From assembly GCA_963724435.1 (NCBI GenBank), contig CAVRUN010000019.1, forward strand, positions 62,001 to 126,000: 64,000 nucleotides of DNA, written 5' to 3'. Under the pieces are notes generated by a model. It made no database searches, was not told the DNA's origin, and saw only the letters and a program-made list of their open reading frames with translations. Within the stretch, counting starts at the first letter, position 1. Every line of letters begins with the position of its first letter. Source of the DNA: AP-15 sp963724435. GTDB taxonomy: Bacteria > Pseudomonadota > Alphaproteobacteria > ATCC43930 > CGMCC-115725. Made by a program: the position numbers and the translations under genes. Below, one piece after another: positions 6,777 to 15,875 of the stretch.

Positions 6777-9590
6777 TCATTCCGTCGCTGCCAGCAATGT
6801 CAGCAAGGAATCCTTGCGCTCGGCAAGTTCAGCCGGCACTCCCTGCTCCTGCAATCTGCCATTGCTCAGCACCAACGCGTAATCGAAATTGCGAGCGAAG
6901 CTGGCACGATGCAGCACCCAGACAATGCCGCGCCCAAGGAATTCTTCCCTCAATCCCCTCGTGACGCTCGCCTGGGCCTGGCCGTCAAGCGCCGACGTCG
7001 CTTCATTCAAGACCAGCAGATCCGGTCGCTTCAATATCGCGCGCGCAATTCCGACCACCTGACGCTGCGCTAGTGACAAGCGCGAGCCGCCGGGCCCGAC
7101 ATTATAATCGAGCCCGACTTCGATAATCGTCTGCCGCAGACTTAGCGCCTCGATGACGTCGGCGAGTGCTGCGGGAACCCGCACCGGTGCGTCAGATTCG
7201 CCGTAAGCGATCTTGCCAAACAGGATGTTGTCCTGCACCGAAGCGGCGGCGTTATAGCGGTCCTTGTCGAAAAACTCGATCTGGTTCCGCGCCGCTGGCG
7301 GCAGATCGGCGCGAAATACCCGCCTGGCCTCCAGCAGCCTGGCTTGCATCCCCTCATCGATGACATCGAGCCGATGCCGTGCCGGGACTAGCTTGAAGGG
7401 CAACGATAACAGCTTTGTACGTTCCGGCTGAGGTAACGCGGCTGTCCCGCCCTTTTCCGCGCGGTCCAGAATTGCTGCGAACTCCGGGAGGTCGTTGGCG
7501 TCAATAAAGCTGTACTGCTCGAAAAAGGCATGATCGGAGGGCAAGTCCGCAAACAGCTCAACCATTGTTGCCGCGACTTCACGACCCGCGTCGACCAAAT
7601 CCTCGACCAACCCGATCTTGGCGAGGACCTTCAGTACGTAATTGTTGTCGGCGAGCGCTTCGAAGTCGAATGCCGGGCCGATTGGGGTCCCGAACAACAG
7701 ATTTTCAGCAACCGACGCGTTGCGGTTGAACCGGTCGATATCGTAAGTCTCGACGAGATGGCTGATCCCGTCTTTTGCGAGTCGCTGTGCCAGCGCCTGG
7801 CGCGCTTCCAGAAGCTCGCGGGCTGAACCGGGTTCGGCTTCAGGATCGAGGCGCCAGCGCAGCCCCAGGCTATAGACGTCGCTTTCGCAATCGAGACGGG
7901 CGAGGACTTCGGTGATGCGATGGGATAGCCCCTCGCGGTCCACGACACCGGCGCTGGCGTAATCGATCCAATCTGCATGGAGGTCGAGATCGATGTTGCC
8001 CGCCTTTGCCGCCTCGGTTAGCTGCCGCGCCCGGCGCTTCGCGACAGATGGTTCGTATTCGGCAGCGCGGGTCGGTACGTGCCGTAATCCGAACAGCAGA
8101 TTATCCCGCAAGGTGCCAGCAAACAGGTACGGCATTGGTCCAACATAGCCGATACGACGGCCGATTACCGCCGAAGGCAGGCCGGCGATGTCGATTCCGC
8201 CAATCGTAATGCGACCGCTGCTCGGCTGGATCAGCCGCGCCAACATCAACGCAAGCTCGGTCTTACCGCTACCGCCTTGCCCAATGACGGCGATTTGACG
8301 GTCGAGCGGTGTACTAAAGCTAATCCCGTCGAGGATGCGGCTACGATCGTCCTCGACTAGCGACAGGTTGGAGACGACGAGCTCGCCTTCGAGGTGCGGC
8401 ACGCTTTCGGGCTCGTCGAGCGACAGGCGCGTGTCGCTGATGCCGGGAGGGGCGAATTGTTCGACGATCTGTTCGTATTTAATCCGCGAATCCTGGAAAC
8501 TCTGGTAGAAATCAAGCAGCTCCTTCCAGGGCGAGGCCAAATCCTTATAAGCGATCAGCACCGCGAGCAGCGCCCCAACCGAGAGCCCGCCCTTGATCAC
8601 AAGATAGCCGCCGATCGAGAAAAAGAAAAATGGCGTCAACTGCCCTATAAAATTATTGAGGAATTTGACAAAGAATTTGCGCTGGTAAATCTCAAAGCGG
8701 ATGTCGTAAATCGTCCCCAGCAGATGCGCGAAACCTGTCAGCTGCAGCTTGGCCGCGTCATTGGCAATAATGTCGGCGATCCCACTCGACAATTCGTGAA
8801 CCCGGTCCGCCACCTGGCGGATCGTGCGCACCCGGAGCCGGCCGAGTTGATTGACCTTACGCTGCAGTTTCGGGATTACGTAGCCCTGGACCGGGTAGAG
8901 CGCCACCGCCGCGAGGCCCAGCACCGGATCCTGCATGAACATGAAGAAGATGTTGGTGAGCAGCGTGCCGCCCTGAAACGCCGGCAATGCCACCGCATCG
9001 CCGACAAAGCCGCCAAGCAACTCGCACTCGGCCGTAATCATCGGGATGATCTGCGCCGACGAATTTCTGTTGAAATACGAAAGCGGAAACTGCAGCATCC
9101 GTTGGAACAATTGATAGCGGAAGCGCCTCAGCATCCGCTCGCCCAATCGGCCTTTGTAGGTATTTATGTAGTACTTGAATGCGCCATTGATGAAAACAAG
9201 GACCAGAAAGGCAAAGCAAAGCACAAGAAGGTAACTAATTTGATTGAGCGGGTGTCCAAGAATTGTTTGCGTGACATATTTCTGCTTGATAGCCTTGTTC
9301 GTGATAATTTTGGGCAGTTCGAGCGAATAGTAGAGAAATGGAAAAGAAGCCAGGGTCATACCGAGCAGCACGATTTGCTGACGCAGGCTATGGCGAATGA
9401 TAAAGCGGTAGATCGACGGTTCGAGGGCGTCGGGATCACTCGGTTGGCGCGACAGAGGTGTCGGGGGCGGGGCGGTTCGGCGGGCTCTGCTGTCGAACAG
9501 GCGCCATCGCCCACGCGACGGGGGCGCCGGCATCGCTTCGGCGGTGCCACCCAGCGCCACCATCTGTTTCATCGCCCCAAACTTCATCAA
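6777..9590 (-). CDS. Large ABC transporter permease/ATPase with an expanded nucleotide-binding domain
   Basis: The protein has 937 residues, far longer than the ~600 of usual exporter half-transporters. Residues ~60-390 form an exporter-type membrane domain with about six hydrophobic segments. Walker A GQGGSGKT lies near residue 437. The ABC signature, degenerate as LSLAQRQ, appears only near residue 838, some 400 residues later instead of ~100. In between, the loop that follows Walker A is seen three times: GTLRDNLLFG (~491), ASVAENLLFG (~624) and ASVQDNILFG (~782). Copies two and three are each preceded by YDIDRFNRN or FDKDRYNAA. Walker B reads LLVLNEATSALD: Asn replaces the usual Asp while the catalytic Glu stays. 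The H-loop VLHRASF is present. It heads the leftward operon and diverges from the glycosyltransferases at 9657, so export of a glycan or lipid-linked product is a reasonable guess. Confidence 0.88.
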   Translation of the reverse strand: MMKFGAMKQMVALGGTAEAMPAPPSRGRWRLFDSRARRTAPPPTPLSRQPSDPDALEPSIYRFIIRHSLRQQIVLLGMTLASFPFLYYSLELPKIITNKAIKQKYVTQTILGHPLNQISYLLVLCFAFLVLVFINGAFKYYINTYKGRLGERMLRRFRYQLFQRMLQFPLSYFNRNSSAQIIPMITAECELLGGFVGDAVALPAFQGGTLLTNIFFMFMQDPVLGLAAVALYPVQGYVIPKLQRKVNQLGRLRVRTIRQVADRVHELSSGIADIIANDAAKLQLTGFAHLLGTIYDIRFEIYQRKFFVKFLNNFIGQLTPFFFFSIGGYLVIKGGLSVGALLAVLIAYKDLASPWKELLDFYQSFQDSRIKYEQIVEQFAPPGISDTRLSLDEPESVPHLEGELVVSNLSLVEDDRSRILDGISFSTPLDRQIAVIGQGGSGKTELALMLARLIQPSSGRITIGGIDIAGLPSAVIGRRIGYVGPMPYLFAGTLRDNLLFGLRHVPTRAAEYEPSVAKRRARQLTEAAKAGNIDLDLHADWIDYASAGVVDREGLSHRITEVLARLDCESDVYSLGLRWRLDPEAEPGSARELLEARQALAQRLAKDGISHLVETYDIDRFNRNASVAENLLFGTPIGPAFDFEALADNNYVLKVLAKIGLVEDLVDAGREVAATMVELFADLPSDHAFFEQYSFIDANDLPEFAAILDRAEKGGTAALPQPERTKLLSLPFKLVPARHRLDVIDEGMQARLLEARRVFRADLPPAARNQIEFFDKDRYNAAASVQDNILFGKIAYGESDAPVRVPAALADVIEALSLRQTIIEVGLDYNVGPGGSRLSLAQRQVVGIARAILKRPDLLVLNEATSALDGQAQASVTRGLREEFLGRGIVWVLHRASFARNFDYALVLSNGRLQEQGVPAELAERKDSLLTLLAATE

Positions 9591-9656
9591 AAGATCATTT
9601 CGCCACTAGAGCCGCTATGCAATAGTCGAGTCTCGGGCCTGCGTGAGGTGGCCTAA

Positions 9657-10883
9657 ATGGCCGGTCGGCGCCACCCCAAGCGGGTGCTCATCTACAGTCA
9701 TGACAGTTTCGGCCTCGGCCACTTGCGGCGCTGCCGAGCGATTGCCCATTCGCTGGTCGAAGCCGACCCGGCACTGACCATCCTGATCCTGTCGGGTTCG
9801 CCGATCATCGGCAGCTTCGACTTCCGCGCCCGAGTAGACTTTGTGCGCGTACCCGGCGTCATCAAGCTGCGCAACGGGGAGTATGTTTCGCTCAATCTCC
9901 ACATCGACATCGAAGAGACGCTGGCCATGCGCTCTTCGATCATCCGCCACACCGCCGATATTTTTGATCCCGACTTGCTGATTGTCGATAAGGAGCCGCT
10001 AGGCTTGCGCGGCGAGGTGCGCGACACGTTACAATTGATGCAGCGCCGGCGGGCGACCGTGATACTCGGCTTGCGCGACGTGATGGACGATCCCGAAGCC
10101 CTCGAAAACGAGTGGGAGCGGAAGCACGCGGTCCCAGCTTTGTCGGAATATTACGACGAGATCTGGGTTTATGGGCTGCCGCAAATTTGCGACCCACTGG
10201 CCGGGCTGCCGGTGCCTGCGAGCGTGCGGCGGAAGATGATTTATACCGGCTATCTCCGCCGGACCGCGAGCGATCCCGTGCTCACTCCCGATTTGCAGCA
10301 GATCGTCGAGAAGCCATTCTTGCTGGTTACGCCGGGCGGCGGTGGGGATGGCGACGGGCTTGTCGACCTGACCCTGGCGGCATACGAGCACGATTCCGAT
10401 ATCCCATTGCCGGCGCTGATCGTTTTTGGCCCATTTATGCCGCCAGAGCAGCGAGCCGGGTTCGAGGCTCGCGCTGCGCGCTTGCCAAACGTCCATGCGA
10501 TCACATTCAACGCCCGGCTCGAGGCCCTTGTCGCGCGCGCTGCCGGGGTCGTCGCGATGGGCGGCTACAACACCTTTTGCGAGATCTTGTCCTTTGATAA
10601 GCCCGCTCTGATCATACCGCGTACGGCGCCGCGGCTCGAGCAGCATATCCGCGCCGCTCGCGCGGCGGAACTCGGGCTAGTCGCGATGCTGCCGGAAGAA
10701 CGCGGGCGCGATCCTCAGACCGTGGCGGTGGCGTTGCGCCGGCTAACAAGCCAGCCGGCCCCGTCCGAAGCTGTGATCCCTGGGTTGCTCGACGGTATGC
10801 CAAACGTTAACCGACTGGCGAAGAAATGGCTCGATCGCGGGCGCGGACCGCGAGTGACAGTCCGATCGCGGATCAGCGCATGA
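9657..10883 (+). CDS. COG4671-type glycosyltransferase (GT-B fold), first of two in the locus
   Basis: The 408 residues start with VLIYSHDSFGLGHLRRCRAIA, the Gly-rich loop typical of predicted glycosyltransferases related to MurG/GT28. The C-terminal half has VVAMGGYNTFCEILSFDKPALIIPR, the nucleotide-sugar-binding region. No signal peptide or membrane helix is visible, so it should act at the cytoplasmic face. It opens a rightward run of four glycosyltransferases, with its last four bases overlapping the next ATG. Its start is 66 bases from the divergent ABC gene, so the two arms probably share a promoter region. Its paralogue is at 13328. Confidence 0.85.
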   Translation: MAGRRHPKRVLIYSHDSFGLGHLRRCRAIAHSLVEADPALTILILSGSPIIGSFDFRARVDFVRVPGVIKLRNGEYVSLNLHIDIEETLAMRSSIIRHTADIFDPDLLIVDKEPLGLRGEVRDTLQLMQRRRATVILGLRDVMDDPEALENEWERKHAVPALSEYYDEIWVYGLPQICDPLAGLPVPASVRRKMIYTGYLRRTASDPVLTPDLQQIVEKPFLLVTPGGGGDGDGLVDLTLAAYEHDSDIPLPALIVFGPFMPPEQRAGFEARAARLPNVHAITFNARLEALVARAAGVVAMGGYNTFCEILSFDKPALIIPRTAPRLEQHIRAARAAELGLVAMLPEERGRDPQTVAVALRRLTSQPAPSEAVIPGLLDGMPNVNRLAKKWLDRGRGPRVTVRSRISA

Positions 10884-12187
10884 ACAAGGCGGTGAGAGCG
10901 GCACCGCGCCCCTCGCGTGTGGCGTTTGTTGTGAAAGGGTATCCGCGGCTTTCGGAGACCTTCGTCGCGCAGGAGATTCTGGCCCTGGAGCAGCGCGGGC
11001 TTGGGATCATTATCGTCTCGCTGCGTCATCCGACCGATCGCACTGAGCACCCGATCAACGCGGCGATCAGCGCCGAGCGGCTCTACCTGCCCGAATATCT
11101 CCACCAGGAACCGTTTCGCGTCTGGCGCGCCTGGCGGCGGGCGCGAAGGCAACAAGGTTATCCCGGCGCGCGGCGTCGGTGGCTTGCTGACCTGCTGCGT
11201 GATCCTAGCCCAAATCGCGTGCGCCGGTTTGGCCAAGCATTGGTGCTTGCAGCCGAATTACCCGACGATGTCGAGCACCTTCATGCCCATTTTTTGCATA
11301 CTCCGGCTTCGGTCGCTCGCTACGCGGCGCTGATCTGCGGACTTCCTTGGAGCGTGTCGGCGCATGCCAAGGACATCTGGACGACACCCGAATGGGAGAA
11401 GCGCGAGAAGCTGGGCGAGGTGAGGTGGGCGGTCACTTGTACCGCAGCCGGATACGCGCATCTGGCGGGGCTGGCACCCCGAACGGAACGGATCATGCTG
11501 TGCTATCACGGGCTCGATCTCGAGCGGTTCGCACCGCCATCAGTGCGGCGGGGCGGCGGCGACGGCAGCAATCCTGATGCTCCAGTCGTGCTGCTTTCCA
11601 TCGGCCGTGCCGTGCCAAAAAAGGGTTATGACGACCTCCTCGCCGCGCTGGCGCTGCTGCCGCCCGATCTGGCGTGGCGTTTTGTGCATATCGGTGGCGG
11701 TGCATTCGCGGCGGTCTTACGGAAAGAAGCCGAGCGTCTCGGCCTATCCGACCGGATCGAATGGCAGGGCCCGCGTGCCCAACCCGATGTGCTGGCCGCG
11801 TATCGCGAGGCTGATTTATTCGTGCTTGCGGCGAAAATTGCCAATGATGGCGATCGCGACGGTCTGCCGAACGTGCTGATGGAGGCACAATCTCAGCGCC
11901 TTGCTTGCATCGCGACTGATGTTTCCGGAATCCCCGAACTAATCCGGGACGAGATTACGGGAGTGCTGGTTCCGCCCGGTAATCCGTCGGCGCTGGCGGG
12001 TGCGCTCGGCGAGTTGATCCGCGATCCACAACGGCGGGCGGCGCTCGGGGCCGCCGGCGAGCGCCTAGTGCGAACACAATTTTCGATGATATCCGGGGTC
12101 GATATGCTGGCGCAGCGCTTTGGCCTCGAGCGCGCCGTTCTCGGCGACGATCGTGTCGAGAGGGCCGAGTTGGTCGACGCGGATTGA
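10880..12187 (+). CDS. GT4-type glycosyltransferase
   Basis: This 435-residue GT-B glycosyltransferase has an N-terminal domain starting VAFVVKGYPRLSETFVAQEI, as in colanic-acid and exopolysaccharide GT4 enzymes. HLHAHFLHTPASVAR and SVSAHAKDIW are acceptor-side features. The C-terminal donor-binding part has LSIGRAVPKKGYDDLL and the E-x7-E-like stretch DGLPNVLMEAQSQRLACIATDVSGIPELI. The ATG at 10880 overlaps the previous stop as ATGA and is preferred over the start 54 bases upstream. It retains the configuration of the donor sugar if it follows the family; sugar and acceptor are unknown. Confidence 0.9.
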   Translation: MNKAVRAAPRPSRVAFVVKGYPRLSETFVAQEILALEQRGLGIIIVSLRHPTDRTEHPINAAISAERLYLPEYLHQEPFRVWRAWRRARRQQGYPGARRRWLADLLRDPSPNRVRRFGQALVLAAELPDDVEHLHAHFLHTPASVARYAALICGLPWSVSAHAKDIWTTPEWEKREKLGEVRWAVTCTAAGYAHLAGLAPRTERIMLCYHGLDLERFAPPSVRRGGGDGSNPDAPVVLLSIGRAVPKKGYDDLLAALALLPPDLAWRFVHIGGGAFAAVLRKEAERLGLSDRIEWQGPRAQPDVLAAYREADLFVLAAKIANDGDRDGLPNVLMEAQSQRLACIATDVSGIPELIRDEITGVLVPPGNPSALAGALGELIRDPQRRAALGAAGERLVRTQFSMISGVDMLAQRFGLERAVLGDDRVERAELVDAD

Positions 12188-12199
12188 TCACGCAGACCC

Positions 12200-13306
12200 A
12201 TGCGCATCGCCTTTTATGCGCCGCTGAAGCCGCCAGATCATCCAGTCCCGTCGGGTGATCGGCAGGTTGCACAGTTGTTTCTTAAAGCGCTGCGGCTGGC
12301 CGGGCACGAGCCGGTGCTGGCGTCACGTTTCCGCAGTTATGAAGGACGCGGTGACCAGCGGCGCCAAGCTCGGCTCGCCGTCCTTGGTCGGCGGCTCGCC
12401 GATCGGAGCTTGCGGCGCTACCGCGACATGCCCATGGCGGCGCCGGAATTGTGGTTCACTTACCATCTTTATCATAAGGCACCGGATTGGCTTGGGCCGC
12501 ATGTGTCGGGGGCGCTTGGAACTCCGTATGTGGTGGCTGAAGCGTCCTTCGCACCCAAGCAGGCCTTCGGGCTATGGATGAGCGGTCATTGTGCCGCAGA
12601 AAAGGCAATCCGGCATGCCGATGCGGTGATCGGGCTTAGCCCCGCCGACTATGCCTGCGTTTTGCCGCTACTATCCGATCCGTTGCGCTGGGCTGCTGTA
12701 CCACCGTTCGTCGACGCCGGCTGCTTCTGGCCCGGCGCGGTGAATGAGAGCCGAGCACCCCGGCTGATTACGGCGGCGATGATGCGTTACGGTGACAAGC
12801 TCACCTCTTACCGCATCCTCGGCGAGGCTTTGGCCGGTCTGCTCAATTTAGATTGGTCTTTGGAGGTCGTCGGCGACGGCGTCGCCCGCAGCGAAGTCAC
12901 GAGAGCGCTTTCACCAATCGGGTCTCGGATCACCTGGTCGGGCGCGTTGAGCCCGCACGCGACAGCGCGCCGGCTGGCGGACGCCGATCTTTATGTGTGG
13001 CCGGCGATCAACGAGGCATTCGGCATGGCTCTGCTCGAGGCGCAGGCCAGCGGATTACCGGTTGTCGCAGGAGATAGCCCGGGGGTCGCCGGGATCGTCG
13101 CGCACGAGCTTACCGGGCTCCTTGTCCCGTCCGGCGACGCGGTGGGCTTTGCCACGGCAGTGCGCCGGCTGCTGACCGATCGCAGCCTGCGCCGGGATTA
13201 TGGCACGGCCGCGCGGCGCCGGGTGCTGGCCGAGCATGATCTGCCCGTGGCAGCGGCGCGAATTGGCGCGGTCATCCAGAGCCTGCGGCCTGCAAATGCC
13301 GCGTAA
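12200..13306 (+). CDS. GT4-type glycosyltransferase, second of the pair
   Basis: The protein has 368 residues and begins MRIAFYAPLKPPDHPVPSGD, the nucleotide-sugar GT-B N-terminus. The donor-site signature is complete: YVWPAINEAFGMALLEAQASGLPVVAG, with both glutamates of the E-x7-E motif. It ends in the usual GT4 helix that folds back on the N-domain. It starts 12 bases after the previous stop and belongs to the same operon. The leader just before the ATG (CGCAGACCC) recurs before the next gene. Confidence 0.9.
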   Translation: MRIAFYAPLKPPDHPVPSGDRQVAQLFLKALRLAGHEPVLASRFRSYEGRGDQRRQARLAVLGRRLADRSLRRYRDMPMAAPELWFTYHLYHKAPDWLGPHVSGALGTPYVVAEASFAPKQAFGLWMSGHCAAEKAIRHADAVIGLSPADYACVLPLLSDPLRWAAVPPFVDAGCFWPGAVNESRAPRLITAAMMRYGDKLTSYRILGEALAGLLNLDWSLEVVGDGVARSEVTRALSPIGSRITWSGALSPHATARRLADADLYVWPAINEAFGMALLEAQASGLPVVAGDSPGVAGIVAHELTGLLVPSGDAVGFATAVRRLLTDRSLRRDYGTAARRRVLAEHDLPVAAARIGAVIQSLRPANAA

Positions 13307-13327
13307 CCATCACTTGACGCAGACCCG

Positions 13328-14503
13328 GTGACCGGATCGGTCTTGTTCTACGTGCAGCACCTGCTCGGCATCGGGCATCTGCGGCGCGCGCATTATCTGA
13401 TCAACGGCATGACGCGCCAGGGGCTCGCCGTAACCCTCGTTTCGGGCGGCGAGCCGTTGCCTGAGCTCAAACCCGTGGCGGCGCGGCATGTCGTGCAGCT
13501 CCCCCCTATCCGCGCTGGCGATTCCAGCTTCAAAACACTGGTCGGAGCCGACGGACGGCTGGTCGATGATGCGTTGTGGGCGGCGCGGCGCGAGGCCCTG
13601 CTTGCGGCATATGCGAAAGCCAAGCCCGATGCTCTGGTGATCGAGGCATACCCATTCGGTCGGCGCGCATTTCGCCGGGAGTTGGAGCCGCTGCTCGCGG
13701 CCGCACGCCTAGCAAACCACCGCACCCTCGTGTTCTGTTCTTTACGAGACGTCGTCGTTGCCCCGGCCGACGAACAGCGCGCGATCGAGATCGTCGCTCG
13801 CGTGCGCGCTGACTTCGATGCTGTTCTGGTGCATGGCGACCCGCGTTTAATCGCACTCGAGGCGAGTTTTGCGCGGGCCTCGGAGATCGCAGATCGGCTC
13901 ATTTACACTGGTTACGTCAATGCTCCGCAGGCATCGATCGATGCTGAGGAAACTGCCGGCATCGGCGAGGTGCTGGTCTCCGCCGGTGGTGGAGCTGTCG
14001 GTGGGGCCCTGCTGCGCGCCGCCCTCGGAGCGCGACGGCTCGGCTATTTGGCCGATGCCAGCTGGCGTCTGCTTGCGGGGCCTAATCTGCCAGCCAAGGA
14101 ATTCGCCGCACTGCATATAGATCTGCCCGACGGCGTAATTGTCGAACGGTATCGAAGCGATTTCTCGCAAATGCTTAGGCGCTGCCGCGTCTCGGTCAGC
14201 CAAGCCGGTTACAATACCGTTCTCGATGTCATTTCCGCTGGCATCCCATCGGTCCTGGTGCCGTTCGCGGAGATGCGAGAGACTGAGCAGACTTTGCGGG
14301 CCGAGCGGCTGGCAGCCTGCGGTGTCGTCGAAATGTTGGAGCCGACAGCACTATCGCCGGAACGTCTCGGCGATGCGATCAAGCGGGCTGTGGCGCGGCA
14401 TCCCGCGGCTCTTAAGCTCAACATGGGGGGAGCGCGTCGTGCGGCATCAATAATCGCCGAGATGATTTGCGATCGGGCGGGCGCCGACATGGCAAAAATT
14501 TAA
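13328..14503 (+). CDS. COG4671-type glycosyltransferase, second of two in the locus
   Basis: The 391-residue protein has a GTG start. The N-terminus VLFYVQHLLGIGHLRRAHYLI is the same Gly-rich loop as in the gene at 9657. The donor side has VSVSQAGYNTVLDVISAGIPSVLVPF, matching the MurG-like nucleotide-binding segment. The two COG4671-like genes bracket the two GT4 genes, so the operon could build at least a tetrasaccharide repeat or primer. It lies 21 bases after the previous stop. The substrate is unknown. Confidence 0.87.
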   Translation: MTGSVLFYVQHLLGIGHLRRAHYLINGMTRQGLAVTLVSGGEPLPELKPVAARHVVQLPPIRAGDSSFKTLVGADGRLVDDALWAARREALLAAYAKAKPDALVIEAYPFGRRAFRRELEPLLAAARLANHRTLVFCSLRDVVVAPADEQRAIEIVARVRADFDAVLVHGDPRLIALEASFARASEIADRLIYTGYVNAPQASIDAEETAGIGEVLVSAGGGAVGGALLRAALGARRLGYLADASWRLLAGPNLPAKEFAALHIDLPDGVIVERYRSDFSQMLRRCRVSVSQAGYNTVLDVISAGIPSVLVPFAEMRETEQTLRAERLAACGVVEMLEPTALSPERLGDAIKRAVARHPAALKLNMGGARRAASIIAEMICDRAGADMAKI

Positions 14504-14535
14504 TCAACCGGGGTGGGTGACTATAGACTTGGCAA

Positions 14536-15360
14536 ATGATAACTGTTCTCGATAGTGACATGGCCCCATCCGCAGAATGGACCGATCTAAGCGACGAACT
14601 GGAGCGGTGGGGGGACGAGGGGAGGATTGCGACGCTTTGGTGGCGTGACGATGATGCGGTTGCGTGCTCTGGACGGCTTGGCGAGCTGTTTGCCGTTGCC
14701 AACGGGGTTCCCATGGCATTGGCCGTAATCCCCGCGCTGGCTGAACCAGCCCTCGCCGAATGGCTTGGCAAAGCCGCGCCAGCGTCGACGCGCATCCTCC
14801 AGCACGGGTGGCAACACGCCGACCATGCGGGTGCCGGGAAAAAAAGCGAGTTCCCGAGGTCACGCTCGCCCGGCGCGGTCGCGTTGGATCTGATGCGAGG
14901 GCGTGAGCGGCTGAAGGCATTGTTCGGAAGTCGGGCGCTTGCCGTTCTCGCTCCGCCGTGGAACGGCTTTGCCGACAATCTGCTGCCTGTCCTTGCCGAA
15001 AGTGGAATCGGTGGAATTTCCCGAATCAACCCGAGGGATGTAGTCTTCCCGATTCCGTCGGTTTTCGAGAGCAATGTCCATGTCGACCTCGTAGCCTGGC
15101 GCGCCGATCGCGGGTTTGTCGGCGAAGCGGCGGCACTTGGAGGCTTGGTTACGCATTTGCGGGCACGTCGCTGCGGTGCGGTTGATCGCCGCGAGCCCAC
15201 CGGAATACTGACCCACCACTTGGTACAGGACGCGGCCACAGCGGCCTTCCTCGACCGGCTGTTGAGACTAACGCTCGATCACCCCGCAGCCGAATGGGTC
15301 GAGGCCGAGATGGTCTTCGCGCCGGCTACTGCTGCCGTGGCAACGATCGGGCAAGCATGA
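14536..15360 (+). CDS. Polysaccharide-deacetylase-like (NodB-fold) protein
   Basis: In 274 residues, WWRDDD near residue 36 gives the paired aspartates (catalytic base and metal ligand), and HGWQHAD near residue 94 gives the H-x3-H metal ligands of carbohydrate esterase family 4. LAPPWNGF and ILTHHLVQD fit motifs 3 and 5. No signal peptide is evident, so it may act in the cytoplasm on a lipid- or nucleotide-linked sugar, or be exported another way. It follows the four glycosyltransferases closely and probably trims acetyl groups from the same glycan. The stop overlaps the next start (ATGA). Confidence 0.83.
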   Translation: MITVLDSDMAPSAEWTDLSDELERWGDEGRIATLWWRDDDAVACSGRLGELFAVANGVPMALAVIPALAEPALAEWLGKAAPASTRILQHGWQHADHAGAGKKSEFPRSRSPGAVALDLMRGRERLKALFGSRALAVLAPPWNGFADNLLPVLAESGIGGISRINPRDVVFPIPSVFESNVHVDLVAWRADRGFVGEAAALGGLVTHLRARRCGAVDRREPTGILTHHLVQDAATAAFLDRLLRLTLDHPAAEWVEAEMVFAPATAAVATIGQA

Positions 15361-15875
15361 CCTGTCATGTTTACCCAAATTCGGCAATGATCAGCGATTA
15401 CATGCGCGCCATCGCAGGCCTCGTTCCTGCCACGACGATCCTAGCTATCTCGCGGGTCGGTCCGGTGGCGGGCGGCGTATTGGTTGCTTTTGCGGCGCTA
15501 TTTGCATTGTTCGGATTGCGCACCGCACTGCGTCACGCAACGACGATCGAGGCGACCGAAACCGGGCTGTCCGCTTCCGGCCCGCTCTCGGTCACGATCC
15601 GTTGGATCGATATCGAACGGATCAAGCTTGCTTATTACTCTACTCGGCGCGACCGCCGCGACGGCTGGATGCAGTTGGAATTGCGCGGCCCCGGCCGTTC
15701 GATCCGCCTCGATAGCCGCATCGAAGGGTTTACCCAGCTTGCCGAGCGCGCGGCGCTCGCAGCTACCGCTGCCGGGGTGGAATTGAGCGCCGCGACCGCG
15801 GCAAATTTGGACGCGCTTGGTATCCGCATGCCCGCTTTCCGCGGCATCGTGCACCTCGCCGAAAGCCGCGTGTGA
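15357..15875 (+). CDS. Small membrane protein with PH-like C-terminal region, unknown function
   Basis: The 172 residues begin at an ATG that overlaps the deacetylase stop by four bases. Residues ~18-60 contain two hydrophobic segments, ending FALFGLRTALRHATTIEATETGLSA. Alternating strands follow (IRWIDIERIKLAYY, then LELRGPGRSIRLDSRIEGF), like the bacterial PH domain next to a membrane anchor. I do not recognise a named family. It is translationally coupled on both sides, because its stop overlaps the GTG of the ABC ATPase. That places it at the junction of the glycan operon and the peptide importer. Confidence 0.72.
   Translation: MTCHVYPNSAMISDYMRAIAGLVPATTILAISRVGPVAGGVLVAFAALFALFGLRTALRHATTIEATETGLSASGPLSVTIRWIDIERIKLAYYSTRRDRRDGWMQLELRGPGRSIRLDSRIEGFTQLAERAALAATAAGVELSAATAANLDALGIRMPAFRGIVHLAESRV

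Noticed and set aside
8394..9656. Long forward open frame (about 420 codons) opposite the large ABC gene
   Set aside because: It mirrors the ABC gene, has no family-like motif, and its composition (Arg/His/Gln-rich) is that of a shadow frame.
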